Assembly (NCBI RefSeq): GCF_050003625.1
Contig: NC_134397.1
Location: 97,076,162-97,140,161 of the forward strand
Direction of reading: 5' to 3'
Origin: Haematobia irritans
Lineage: Eukaryota; Arthropoda; Insecta; Diptera; Muscidae
Length of the DNA stretch: 64,000 bases
Each line of letters begins with the position of its first letter. The first letter of the stretch is position 1. Under the pieces are notes generated by a model. The model saw only the letters and a program-made list of their open reading frames with translations, did not search any database and was not told the DNA's origin. The position numbers and the translations under genes are program-made. This document shows, piece by piece, positions 55,687 through 64,000 of this stretch.

Positions 55687-57101
55687 GTAAAAAAAAGGGT
55701 CCAGGTTTCCGTGTATCATATAAGCTGACATATACCAAAACCAGTTTTCAGCTTGTGGTACGCTCCAACTTCTTTGTTCCATCATACCGAATCATATAAA
55801 ATATGGCGGTTTCTATATCTTGTAAAAGCGTAGCATTTGACATAAACAGAGTTCCAAAGCCTCTTTTTCGTCAAAATACGGCTGCATACACAATAATCCG
55901 CTGCTCTTACTCGGCACAGATGTGCCTCCAACTGTAGGTGTCCGGTAATGATTCCTTGACGTTTCTGTTCGTCATCCTCTTTTCTTTAAGCATGGTAGTT
56001 CTCCAGCCTTTTTCTTGTTTGGGTCACCCTTGAGAAGTTTCGTCGCCCCTCCGACCATTGCACTGTTCCACGTGGAACAGTTTGGCGAAACCCTGCAAAC
56101 GGCCGCCTCTATGGGTTGCGTTCTCCAAGTTCACTTCCCTTAGGTGCAAAAATGCGGAACTAGCTGTGCATAAAAAAAAACAGAAATTATTTAGAATCCC
56201 GAAAGTTGGACTTTTAACATTGCACCCCGAGAAGGAATATGATCACCTCAAACATGTTTCAGAAGTAAAATGTTAGTTTTCGATGGGGAACATGTAACAT
56301 GTTTGACGCAACCATGCTAACCTCAATTTTCTTTCCTTCAATGTTTTTTTTTGCTTGTGGGTGCAATATTCCGAAAAAATATCCCACAAGACATTACTTG
56401 GACGCATTTATTGTAGAATTGTGGAATTTTAATAGTAAAGTTATTCAAATTTATACACTTTCGGATATATAACTATATATAAATATATTTAACTATATAT
56501 TTAAATAACTGTTTCTGGACCAAAATTGGGATTCTTGTCCCATTTTTATTTTTTTAGGAATTTTTAAAGAACATTTTTTTTGTTAAAAATTTAATTTTTT
56601 TTCAAAACTTGAAAGATATCTCTAAAACTACTTGGAAAATTGATAAACAATGTAAAGAGAATATTGTTTGGGATTTTCGGATTTTTGTTTTTAATTTAAT
56701 ATGGTGAACCATTTTCAAGTTATTCCAATAAATGTAGCGGAAGTGCCTTAATTTTGAACATAACGGTATATCTCGAAAAATCGAGCTGATCGAAAAAAAA
56801 AACAAGTAATTTTGGTTTCAGCGTTCCAAATAACCTTAAAAACGATATTCAGTTCTTAATCAACAGAACCATTGTTCCCTTGTGTAATTAATGTACAAAC
56901 GAAACGAACTTTCAAAAAAAGAAAAACTAAAATTCACTCGAATTCGAGCGACTGCCTTTCATTCGAATGAGTTTTCGTTTGATCTATAGGAACAGGACAT
57001 ATATTTATTTCGATTACTAAAATGAAATGTTATTTAGTTGAACTTGTCTAAGTAAATGAAAGTGAATCCAAAGTAATTACTGAATTGAAGCGTTATACGT
57101 G
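55687..57101. other. Mostly unassigned; contains a family H-like relic
   Basis: An 18-bp perfect palindrome is at 56063-56080. Sequence at 56690-56890 (TTTTCAAGTTATTCCAATA, CCTTAATTTTGAACATAAC) matches 11780-11960 in family H. No gene is recognised on either strand. Confidence 0.45.
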
Positions 57102-57480
57102 TCCGCATATTATACGTTTCTTTGAAGTGTTCCGTTGCAAAGTCGCCGTGGATTCAAATTACGTAATATGATAATAACTGTACCAACTTTGAGTTGCAAG
57201 TTGTGTGGTGGAAATTCTGGTAACTCCAGAGAGTTCAAAAACTCCGTTGGATAATTTACTACATCATCGGTATTTGTTACGGAATCAACGTATTTGTATG
57301 TTACCAAATCGCCAGCAATTTTTGATTGTATGGTGAAATTCAGTGGGTGTACATCATTATTCTTTGCAGCAAGAATTGCTCGTTGACTTAACCAAGAATA
57401 ATTCTGACAATTTTCACTAATGTTTGGGAAAACATTTCTAATAAGAGCTAATTTTGACTTTACAAATCGGTAAAAGTCGT
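57102..57480 (-). pseudogene. Helitron helicase fragment (C-terminal part)
   Basis: Minus-strand translation gives DFYRFVKSKLALIRNVFPNI and SWLSQRAILAAKNNDV, then NYPTEFLNSLELPEFPPHNL, QLKVGTVIIILRNLNPRRLC and NGT. These are the closing motifs of the PIF1-type helicase of Helitrons (SQRAILAAKN, FPPHxLxLKVGxxIxxLRNLNPxxLCNGT). About 125 codons are open. The homology is cut at 57480 by the family C insertion. Confidence 0.8.
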
Positions 57481-57850
57481 TGCACCTAGAAAAAAGTGTC
57501 TTCGAAACTAAAGGAAAAAATGTTTATCAATTTAGTTTAGCCATTTTATTTCCATTAAGATAAATTTTTGTGTGAAATAATAAAATTTACTTGTTTCAGT
57601 AAAAAAATCCTAAACTGAAAGCAGTTAGGAATAGTTCATTAACTAAAATAAGGCATGGGATTTTACTAATACTTCGCTGGGTATATGAATTTACTACTGA
57701 ACAAGAACATTTTATTCACTGATAACAAAGCATTCGTTAAATAATTAGTAAAAATTTCTTATAAAACGATAACACTGAATTCTTTAATTATAGAAAGCTT
57801 ATCATACATACGAATAACACTTGGCATAGACAAATATTTTAGTTCATTCG

Positions 57851-58181
57851 TACTAAGAAGTATTCAATCCTTTCAAAACTTCAGGAAACACACTTGTTAG
57901 AATATAGAAAATTTTCCTATATTTCTTTTATCTACCTGTAATCGGTACCTGTCATCGATGTAATCGATATGTTTGTGCGTGGGTTGTTTTTTTAGTTGGA
58001 ATCGCGTAGTTATGGTATACGGAGAGATTGTACTAAGAAGTATTCAATCCTTTCAAAACTTCAGGAAACACACTTGTTAGAATATATGAAATTTTCCTAT
58101 ATTTCTTTTATCTACCTGTGATCGGTATCTGTCATCGATGTAATCGATATGTTTGCGCGTGGGTTGTTTTTTAGTTGGAAT
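57851..58181. repeat. Tandem duplication, unit 180 bp
   Basis: TACTAAGAAGTATTCAATCC begins units at 57851 and 58031. The first unit ends GGAGAGATTG at 58030; the second is finished only after the hAT-like insertion, at about 60190. Few differences separate the units. Confidence 0.8.
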
Positions 58182-58433
58182 CAGAGAACTGCACGAGCTA
58201 CATCATTTTTCAATCGCACTCGCTTAGTGACTCGATTTATGTTTATGCTTTTGTTTGGTTCGATGAGCGAGAGTGAACGATGTTGTATTGATTTCGATCA
58301 AACACTCAGTTCGAATCACTGGTTCCACTCATTTGGATGATCAAACACTCTGTTTGGAATTGAATGAACAAGAGTGAACTTCAATTGAGTTTGTTCGGGA
58401 CATTTGATTGTTCAACGCAAACATTATAGATTC

Positions 58434-58744
58434 AGGAAGATAGGAAATTAGCTACTGAGGAGATCGAACCATTTACCGGGTTAGTTTAATACTCGAACCA
58501 AACGAGTATTGGCATAGCGTTAAAATGCAAATAAAAAGAAATTAAGTGCACGAAATAAATTTCCATAAAGGGGAAAATGTAATTTTTTTGTTGTTGCCGA
58601 AAATTTAACATTGTTTCATTAAGAAAATTAAATTTTTCATTTATAAAATAACAACGAAAAACAACTAAAAAATTACAAACATGTATTAAACTAACGTGGT
58701 AAATGCAACATTCGGTATGACGCAAGCAAATTTCCTATCTTCCT
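58434..58744. mobile_element. Palindrome-ended miniature element, copy 1
   Basis: The arms AGGAAGATAGGAAATTAGCT (58434-58453) and its near-complement at 58725-58744 enclose a body shared with 59518-59874 (AATGCAAATAAAAAGAAATT, TTTCCATAAAGGGGAAAATG). Confidence 0.7.
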
Positions 58745-58971
58745 CAAGTTTATTGTCTTTGCATTCAGACAACTCGGTTCACGTGAACAAAAAACAACTA
58801 ACAAACATCTAAACAACCAAACAACTAAAACACAGTTTTTGTTTTTGCTTAAAATGGACGAATATGCTGAAAGCATATTCGTCGTGTTTTTGAATTCTTT
58901 ATATAAATATTTTAATACCTAAAATCGTAAAATCCACCTACATAAAAATGTATTTATTTTTTACAGTTGTA

Positions 58972-59381
58972 CAAACAGAAAAAACTATCACCAAAATATT
59001 TCCAATTAAAAAGTTGATTGAGGTTGAAAAATGTTCAATTAATAAATTAATTGATACGATTAACTTTTTAATCAAGATAGAAGCATTAACTCAATGATTG
59101 AAAATTTTAAAATGTTAAATTAAAAACTTAATTGATACATTTAACTTGTTAATCAAACTCGGAACTCAATAAAAAAGGTGATGGATTTTTTTTTATTTTT
59201 AACTAAAAATTTATTTTGAAACAACCAACATCAATTAAAGTTTTAATTTAATCAATTAAAAAATTAGTTGAAATTTGCTAATGAAATCAATTTTTTTTAA
59301 TCCAGTATTTTTTAATGTCCAATTAAAATAATGATTGATAGTACGATTTTCGTGATTGAATCAAAAAAAATGGTTTGTGTG
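58972..59381 (+). mobile_element. Family D element, compact copy (410 bp)
   Basis: TA-CAAACAGAAAAAACTATCACC and TTTGTGTG-TA bound a stretch filled with AATTGAT/ATCAATT variants. It lacks the long interior of 24016-27103 and shows the minimal form of the family. Confidence 0.65.
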
Positions 59382-59517
59382 TATTTAATTTCACGAAGTT
59401 CCTTATCATAGAATTAAGTCATAAAACCAATGGAAATAAAAGGGTTTTTGTTTTCCAAATCTGTGCTAATTTATTGAAATTTATGTTGCTTGATTTTATT
59501 CAGGCTCGTTCATTTCT

Positions 59518-59874
59518 ATCAAAGATAATAAAAGAGGAAGATGGGAGATTGGCTACTGAGCACATCAAACCATTTACCACATTAGTTTAATACTCGAACC
59601 AAACGCGTATACGACAAGTATTGACATAGCAGTAAAATGCAAATAAAAAGAAATTAAGAGTACGAAATAAATTTCCATAAAGGGGAAAATGTAATATTTT
59701 TTGTTGTTGCTTAAAATTTAACATTGTTTCATTAAGAAAATTAAATTTTTCATTTAAAAAATGAAAACTAAAAACAACTAAAAGGTTACAAACATGTATT
59801 AAACTAATCTGGTAAATGCAACATTTGGTATGACGCAAGCCAATCTCCCATCTTCCTCTTTTATTATCTTTGAT
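59518..59874. mobile_element. Palindrome-ended miniature element, copy 2 (perfect 37-bp arms)
   Basis: The arms 59518-59554 and 59838-59874 are perfect reverse complements over 37 bp. The 283-bp body matches copy 1. It lies 1.1 kb from copy 1 in the same orientation. Confidence 0.8.
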
Positions 59875-60739
59875 TTCTATGTTGATCAAATCAAATCAAA
59901 CACAACAAACAGAAAAATCATACCAATCATGTTCACTGAAATTGAGCGTCCCGTTCGGTATAATCATTCACAACCTCCTAACCAACACAAGCGTATGATT
60001 TGTATGATTGTAACAAAGTTCTTCAACATTTTGAAAGCACAACATTTTTGTTGTAGTTTGAGCGGGTCGAACGAACTCGTTTTTTCTATGCACATGAGTG
60101 ATTGTATTCTTTTTTTTAAGAGTAGGCTTGATCATACTCGTTGCAGATCTGTGGTTAGAATCGCGTTGTTATGGTATACGGAGAGATTGTTAAAGAATAA
60201 TATAGTAAAATAATATAATAAATAACAAATAAAATATTTGTTATTTTAAATTAGTGAGAAAAATTTTCGTTTTTTTTTTCAAAATTATTAAACATAAATA
60301 ACAAACAATAAGTCTATCAATGTTCGTGATGGTGTATAAAGAAAGAAAACAGCAACGGAATAACAAGCCCTTCATTCGTTCTCATTTTGGAATCTACGAT
60401 TATCAGGTAACATTCATACAGTGACGCTAACCTTTTGTGAAAAAATTGGTTTATGATTTTTTATATTTGTAGGTATTGAAATTGTAAAAGGAGGACAAAA
60501 TCATTACGCAGCATTCTATTAAAAGTGAAAGGAACAAGAAGAAGAAAATCATTACGTTTTACAGTTGGTAACTTTACATGGAAATTGGAAATAGTGGAAT
60601 AAGAAACTAATATTTCAAGACTTGGTTGTGCATCGATCGATTTTGCGAAATTATTCCTACTTCAATCAATAGCAAACCCAATAGTTGACATGCTTCTCGA
60701 TATGTTTGGCATTAGTGGCCAAATGAGCAAATGATTTTG

Positions 60740-60960
60740 GTCTACGTACATTTACCAACAGCAGTCACAAATAAAAACATTCATCATTTCTAGGATGAAC
60801 GAATTCATCAGTGGAAAACACTTGTGGCCTATCTGGAACTGAGAGTAAACGTCACAGTGCTTCATTAGTACTGACGTATCTGCCCATTTGGATCTCAGTC
60901 TCTTGATTTTGAACTTTAACTTTGATATTTCGACCATTACCTTCTTCCGAACGCCTGTGA
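60740..60960 (-). pseudogene. Helitron Rep/helicase linker fragment
   Basis: The minus strand reads IQMGRYVSTNEAL, stop, RLLSVPDRPQVF and FVHPRNDECFYL. This fits the Helitron segment YxSxNEAxWRILxFP...VHLxNGxxxYF, with the W codon turned into a stop (TGA). Upstream, KLKVQNQ-like residues precede it. In element order it precedes the helicase piece at 57102-57480, with family C between them. Confidence 0.55.
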
Positions 60961-61400
60961 CTGTTCAGCAACTAACGGTCGCGGTTATTGTTTTGTGCAC
61001 TTTCCAACATCATTGAGCAGAGAACAATAGGTAGCTGTCAAACAATGTATCACGCAATGGCGCCATCAACTTAAAATATTGGTTTGTTGTAAATGCTATG
61101 CCTCAGAGATTCCGTTGAAAATTTTCTTTGCTATAAACCTGTTGGAGCACGAGACCTTTCCAATGAATGTTATTGCGTCAAGAAGGAAAACCCGACTTAC
61201 TTTTATATATTAGATTTGGCATCGGATTTATTCACTAAATTGCTTATAACTGTATCATTTTTCGTCGACTTTCTTTTAGTTGGTCTTATTTCTTACGTTA
61301 AAGCATCGTCTTTACGAACATGAAGAGAAACATTTTTTTTTTCAATGGTTTATACTTTTCTGGTGGGAAATTTTCTTTTAAATTTATATTTTATTATTCG
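60961..61400. other. Unassigned sequence
   Basis: A 76-codon open frame at 61093-61323 has no recognised relative and includes a hydrophobic stretch (KLLITVSFFVDFLLVGLISY). It may be chance. Confidence 0.3.
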
Positions 61401-61842
61401 TTTTTTTCAGCCTTTTTCTTCATGTTCTATTAAATTCCATCAAAAATGTGTTAAAGACAACTTAAATGTGCAAAATCCGACTCGACTTCAAGTAGAAATT
61501 ATGTTATGTTTCAACATCTCCAATTTTTTAACCTGCTTTGTAGACAAGACTCAAAAAGTCAACAACTTTAAAGAGGATTTTATTAATTTTGTAGAATTTT
61601 TCAGAATGGTTATATTAAATTTGACCTTAGTAAAACAAAAATTTCTTTCGTTTAAACAGGGTCATTTTTAAGTCGAATCACCTAACTATAAGGACAAAAC
61701 GACTTCATTGAAAAAATCGATAAGATTTTTTGTCAAGGAAAAACTTTATATCAGAGAAATGCGCCTTCTCTCCTAAGCAAAATTCGCATTCGCATTTTAA
61801 GGACATGAAATCTTTGGTCTCACGACAATATTTTTTTCAGTG
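61401..61842 (+). mobile_element. Family B fragment, left end missing
   Basis: GACTCGACTTCAAGTAGAAATT, CAGAGAAATGCGCCTTCTC and CACGACAATATTTTTTTCAGTG match the right two thirds of family B (compare 35100-35505). Confidence 0.6.
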
Positions 61843-61957
61843 CAAATGCAATATGATTGAGATAGAGCAAGTCTAGGAACTACCTTAAAATATTGCAGCC
61901 ACCATACATAATCTAAGCAACGTTCTTATTCGTTTGTTTTCGTCTTTTTATTTTCAG

Positions 61958-62161
61958 GATGTCAAATCGGTGGAGACGAAGTTGGAAGAATATGCTACAA
62001 AGACGGTAGAAGATATTTCTGACTATTTCCTTCAACTTCACAGCCATCTACAAAATGAAGAAAAGAGAATCATGGAAGAATTTAGTGAACAGTGTCATCA
62101 ACCCCAATACCAATTACGACAAGTCTTTATTAAATTGAACAAGTCTCAAGAAATCTTAAAT
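61958..62161 (+). CDS. Candidate internal exon of a host coiled-coil (B-box C-terminal-like) protein
   Basis: A pyrimidine-rich acceptor (TTTTTATTTTCAG) ends at 61957 and a donor GTATGT starts at 62162. The 204 bp between are exactly 68 codons in phase 0 with no stop. The peptide, DVKSVETKLEEYATKTVEDI to KLNKSQEILN, is charged and helical. It contains YFLQLHSHLQNEEKRIMEEF, the heptad pattern and LxxxLxxEExxxxEEF style of the coiled coil after B-boxes in TRIM/RBCC proteins. The family assignment is inference; exon status is better supported by the splice sites, phase and codon use. Flanking exons are not found: both sides are transposon-rich intron-like sequence. Confidence 0.55.
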
Positions 62162-62362
62162 GTATGTATGGAAATATATTTACATGGTTGTTGCGAAAAA
62201 ATATTTGTGATTGTAAAAATATACGCTTTCACATCCCAAAACAGTCAATGACATTGACAAAAGCCGATTTAACTTTAATGTTGTTCATGGCAATGATTTG
62301 ATTTTAGCTAAAATTTTCCCAATATGAGAATAATTTCTTGACTTTAACTGTTTTTTTTTTTT
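62162..62362 (+). other. Probable intron sequence after the candidate exon
   Basis: The donor GTATGTATGG is followed by AT-rich non-coding sequence. The LOA fragment and mariner beyond it would be intronic insertions. Confidence 0.4.
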
Positions 62363-62438
62363 CGAAACCTGGAGCGGAGTTAGTGGATGCTAGTACCTTC
62401 CGTAGTCTGGATGCCTCGGACGTATTCTCAATACTGCT
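62363..62438 (-). pseudogene. LOA LINE ORF2 fragment (76 bp)
   Basis: GAAACCTGGAGCGGAGTTAG and GTATTCTCAATACTGCT match 7721-7796 nearly base for base. Neither LINE end is present. A mariner terminus joins it at 62440. Confidence 0.75.
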
Positions 62439-62439
62439 A

Positions 62440-63005
62440 CGAGGGCGGCTCGGAAACTTCTTAGCCTATCAATGAAAGAGAATAGTTAGTTTTTCAAAAA
62501 TATTTTTATTTTTCAATATAATCTCCTGAAACTTCAATACACTTAGTCCAACGCTTTCCTAGCAATTCTATCCCTTGATTAAAATAGTTTTCCTTAAGGT
62601 CTTCAAAATAGTGGTTTACAACTGTAATTGCATCTTCATTTGAGGTAAAACGCTTGCCAGCAAGGAATTTTTTAGATTTAGGAAGAAGTAAAAGTCACTG
62701 GGAGCTAAATCAGGAGAATAAGGTGGGTGGTCAAGCAACTCGTACTTTAATTCGTTGATTTTAGCCATTGTTAAAACACTGGTGCGTTGTCTTGATGAAA
62801 AATTATTTTTTTTTTTGTGTTGTAAGCCAGGACGTTTTTCTCGAATTTGTACATTTAATTGATCCAAAAGGTTGCAATAATACTCTGAATTTATTGTTTT
62901 ACCCTTTTGCAGACAGTCAATCACTAAAATACCTTTGAAGTCCCAAAAAACCGTTGCCATAACCTTACCAGCCGATTGAATTGGTTTTGCCTTCTTTGGG
63001 GTACT
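62440..63005 (-). mobile_element. Second mariner type (DD34D), 3' part only
   Basis: TA then CGAGGGCGGCTCGGAAACTTC is a mariner-like terminal repeat unlike that of the irritans copies. The element stops at about 63005, inside the transposase code, so its 5' half and other end are missing. Confidence 0.7.
62500..63005 (-). pseudogene. Mariner transposase C-terminal half, frameshifted
   Basis: QSAGKVMATVFWDFKGILVI, LDQLNVQIREKRPGLQHKK and ELLDHPPYSPDLAPSDFYFF are clear DD34D mariner motifs, the last with the third catalytic D. The second motif, HQDNAPV, is present but pushed out of frame by a lengthened A-run at about 62806-62817; the frame returns about 30 nt later. The subfamily differs from irritans, and a cecropia- or mauritiana-like affinity is only a guess. 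Confidence 0.75.
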
Positions 63006-63079
63006 TCCGCCAGGATAGCACCCTTATCCACTACTGTGTTTGTCGATATTTTATCGGGCAAAGTGACATCCCTTAAAAA

Positions 63080-63640
63080 AATATGTTATAGCAATATTTA
63101 ACATTCTTCGATTTACTTGAAATTTACAGGGAACGTGGGAGGAGGTGATTAATATAACACAGGATACATGGTTTTTCGATATCTGAATGGGGAAAGGGAA
63201 TAGTGAAATAAAATTTGTCGATTTAATTGGAATTTATAGGGATAGGGTAGTTTGTGAAATTAATATAAGGTACGCGATTTTTCTATATCAGGTCGAAGTG
63301 GAATGAAGGTGGGGAGAGGGTTCCCTTTTTTCAGATTTTTTGAAAATTTAAAGTAGAAGGTTATCCATAAATGGGGTACATAATTTTATGATTCTTGCAC
63401 GGACTTTTGTCAGACTTTTTTAAATAAAAAACTTAAATTTACATGAAATTGGCAGGCAACGTAGATGGTGCATCATTTTACGGTATATGTTCGGGAAAGG
63501 CATGTTCTCCATGTCCAACATTTTCACAAATGTAAATGTGGTAAATTTTTTAAATACTTTTACTTTTTCCGATTTATTGAACGTTGCAAGTTGTTAAAAC
63601 ATAACGCGTAATTTTCCGGTATGTTGAGGAGAAGGATACC
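63080..63640 (+). repeat. Diverged tandem repeat, unit about 110-150 bp
   Basis: ACTTGAAATTTACAGGGAACG at 63116 is echoed by AATTGGAATTTATAGGGATAG at 63224, ACATGAAATTGGCAGGCAACG at 63443 and a weaker copy at 63575. GCGATTTTTC- and ATTTTCCGGTATGT-like ends follow each. This is probably the body of the Helitron-like element that ends at 63885. Confidence 0.5.
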
Positions 63641-63845
63641 TTTCCTTAACAAACCACACATCAAATGCACAGGAAATGTAGAAGATTGTCCAACCACTTG
63701 AATACAAAACATAATTCAAGAAAATTGGTCCGTCGCCGAAAAAGCCAGTTGTACGATTTGTTTGAAAGAATTCAAATCTTTTCGTATTGGTTTTCAGCTC
63801 GAAGGATATAGTTGACTAAGTTAACGCAAAATGTTCCTACAAATA

Positions 63846-63885
63846 TGCTTCGGTTGACGCAGCGAAGCGGGCCGGGTTATGCTAG
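63846..63885 (+). mobile_element. Probable Helitron 3' terminus
   Basis: GCTTCG (63847-63852) pairs with CGAAGC (63863-63868) in a short hairpin. GGGCCGGGTTATG and CTAG follow, ending at 63885 before a T. A GC-rich hairpin 10-14 nt before CTRR, inserted next to T, is the Helitron 3' signature. The 5' end (TC) is not identified. Confidence 0.55.
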
Positions 63886-63943
63886 TGATTTATATGGTTT
63901 ATTTCCCCCCCCTTTATGTTAGTTGTTGTTGATCGTAATTGTA

Positions 63944-64000
63944 ACATGTTGGCTTATAAGTCCCCGGTCTGACACATAGATGGCGTCGCTAGTATTAAAT
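63944..64000 (+). mobile_element. irritans-type mariner, start of a further copy (cut by window end)
   Basis: TA (63942-63943) precedes ACATGTTGGCTTATAAGTCC, CCGGTCTGACACATAGATGG and CGTCGCTAGTATTAAAT, the same as 22395-22447. Only the terminal repeat and leader are visible; whether the transposase is intact is unknown. Confidence 0.85.

Larger units (their letters stand above)
58182..60153 (+). mobile_element. hAT-like element 2 (1972 bp)
   Basis: The left end CAGAGAACTGCACGAG and the reversed right end CACAGATCTGCAACGAG are similar. The flanks GTTGGAAT (58174-58181) and GTTAGAAT (60154-60161) form an 8-bp duplication with one change. Removing it restores family C. The interior holds two copies of a 310-360 bp palindromic element and one family D element. 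No transposase is seen. Confidence 0.65.
57483..60626 (-). mobile_element. Family C element, reverse copy, duplicated and split
   Basis: It starts CACCTAGAAAAAAGTGTCTTC, the mutated family C end, and follows the reversed 35762-37170 order. A 180-bp segment is tandemly repeated (57851-58030, then 58031 on), and a hAT-like element interrupts the second unit at 58182. Family C resumes at 60162 and ends in a truncation near 60626. Confidence 0.7.

Noticed and set aside
61093..61323. Small membrane protein gene (76 codons)
   Set aside because: Only a hydrophobic stretch supports it; no splice or start context, and no recognised relative.

Overview
This 64 kb window is AT-rich animal DNA. Its content points to a higher fly (Diptera, probably a muscid): an irritans-type mariner close to the horn-fly element, a rosa-type DD41D element, a LOA-like LINE with RNase H, a BEL/Pao fragment, Helitron pieces, and many TA-flanked miniature elements. 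The species cannot be proved from sequence alone, because mariners move between species. There are no bacterial operons, rRNA genes or CRISPR arrays, and no intact host gene. Almost everything recognisable is a transposable element, mostly decayed and nested. Ad hoc family names used below: A (ends CACTGTTAG / CACCCTCA), B (CACTGAAAAA), C (CACCCAGAAAAAAG), D (rich in ATTGATTCAATTAA), E (CCCAGCAAAAAAA), F (CACGCAAA), G (hairpin-headed elements with a tandem unit of about 153 bp), H (a 2.6 kb element present as an inverted pair).

Layout. 0-5 kb: family A copies with tRNA-like modules and a BEL/Pao fragment. 5.1-9.97 kb: a well-preserved, 5'-truncated LOA-like LINE on the minus strand, bounded by a 12-bp target duplication and ending in telomere-like CCTAA repeats. 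10.4-17.6 kb: a huge inverted pair of family H around a spacer carrying a family F element. 17.6-21.7 kb: a decayed second LOA copy with a 2 kb insert. 21.7-38.8 kb: one CR1/Jockey-group LINE cut into four colinear pieces by families D, G and A. The family A copy contains a hAT-like element, which holds family B (itself carrying a DD37E transposon) and family C. 38.8-40 kb: LINE fragments and an inverted family A copy. 40-41.1 kb: a likely first exon (signal peptide plus splice donor) of a host gene on the minus strand. 41-48.7 kb: decayed family B copies and unassigned sequence. 48.7-55.1 kb: family E, then a family G element invaded by an irritans mariner, a rosa element lacking its DNA-binding domain, and two miniature elements. 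55.1-60.6 kb: a tRNA-like module and a family C copy with a 180-bp duplication, split by a second hAT-like element. 57.1-61.0 kb: two Helitron replicase/helicase fragments on either side of that copy. 61.96-62.16 kb: a plausible internal exon of a host coiled-coil protein. 62.4-64 kb: LOA and mariner fragments, a probable Helitron 3' end, and the start of another irritans mariner at the window edge.

No transposase or reverse transcriptase here looks fully functional. The value of the window is in its nested chronology, its internally deleted or recombined elements, and two candidate exons that suggest the repeats lie between or inside host genes.
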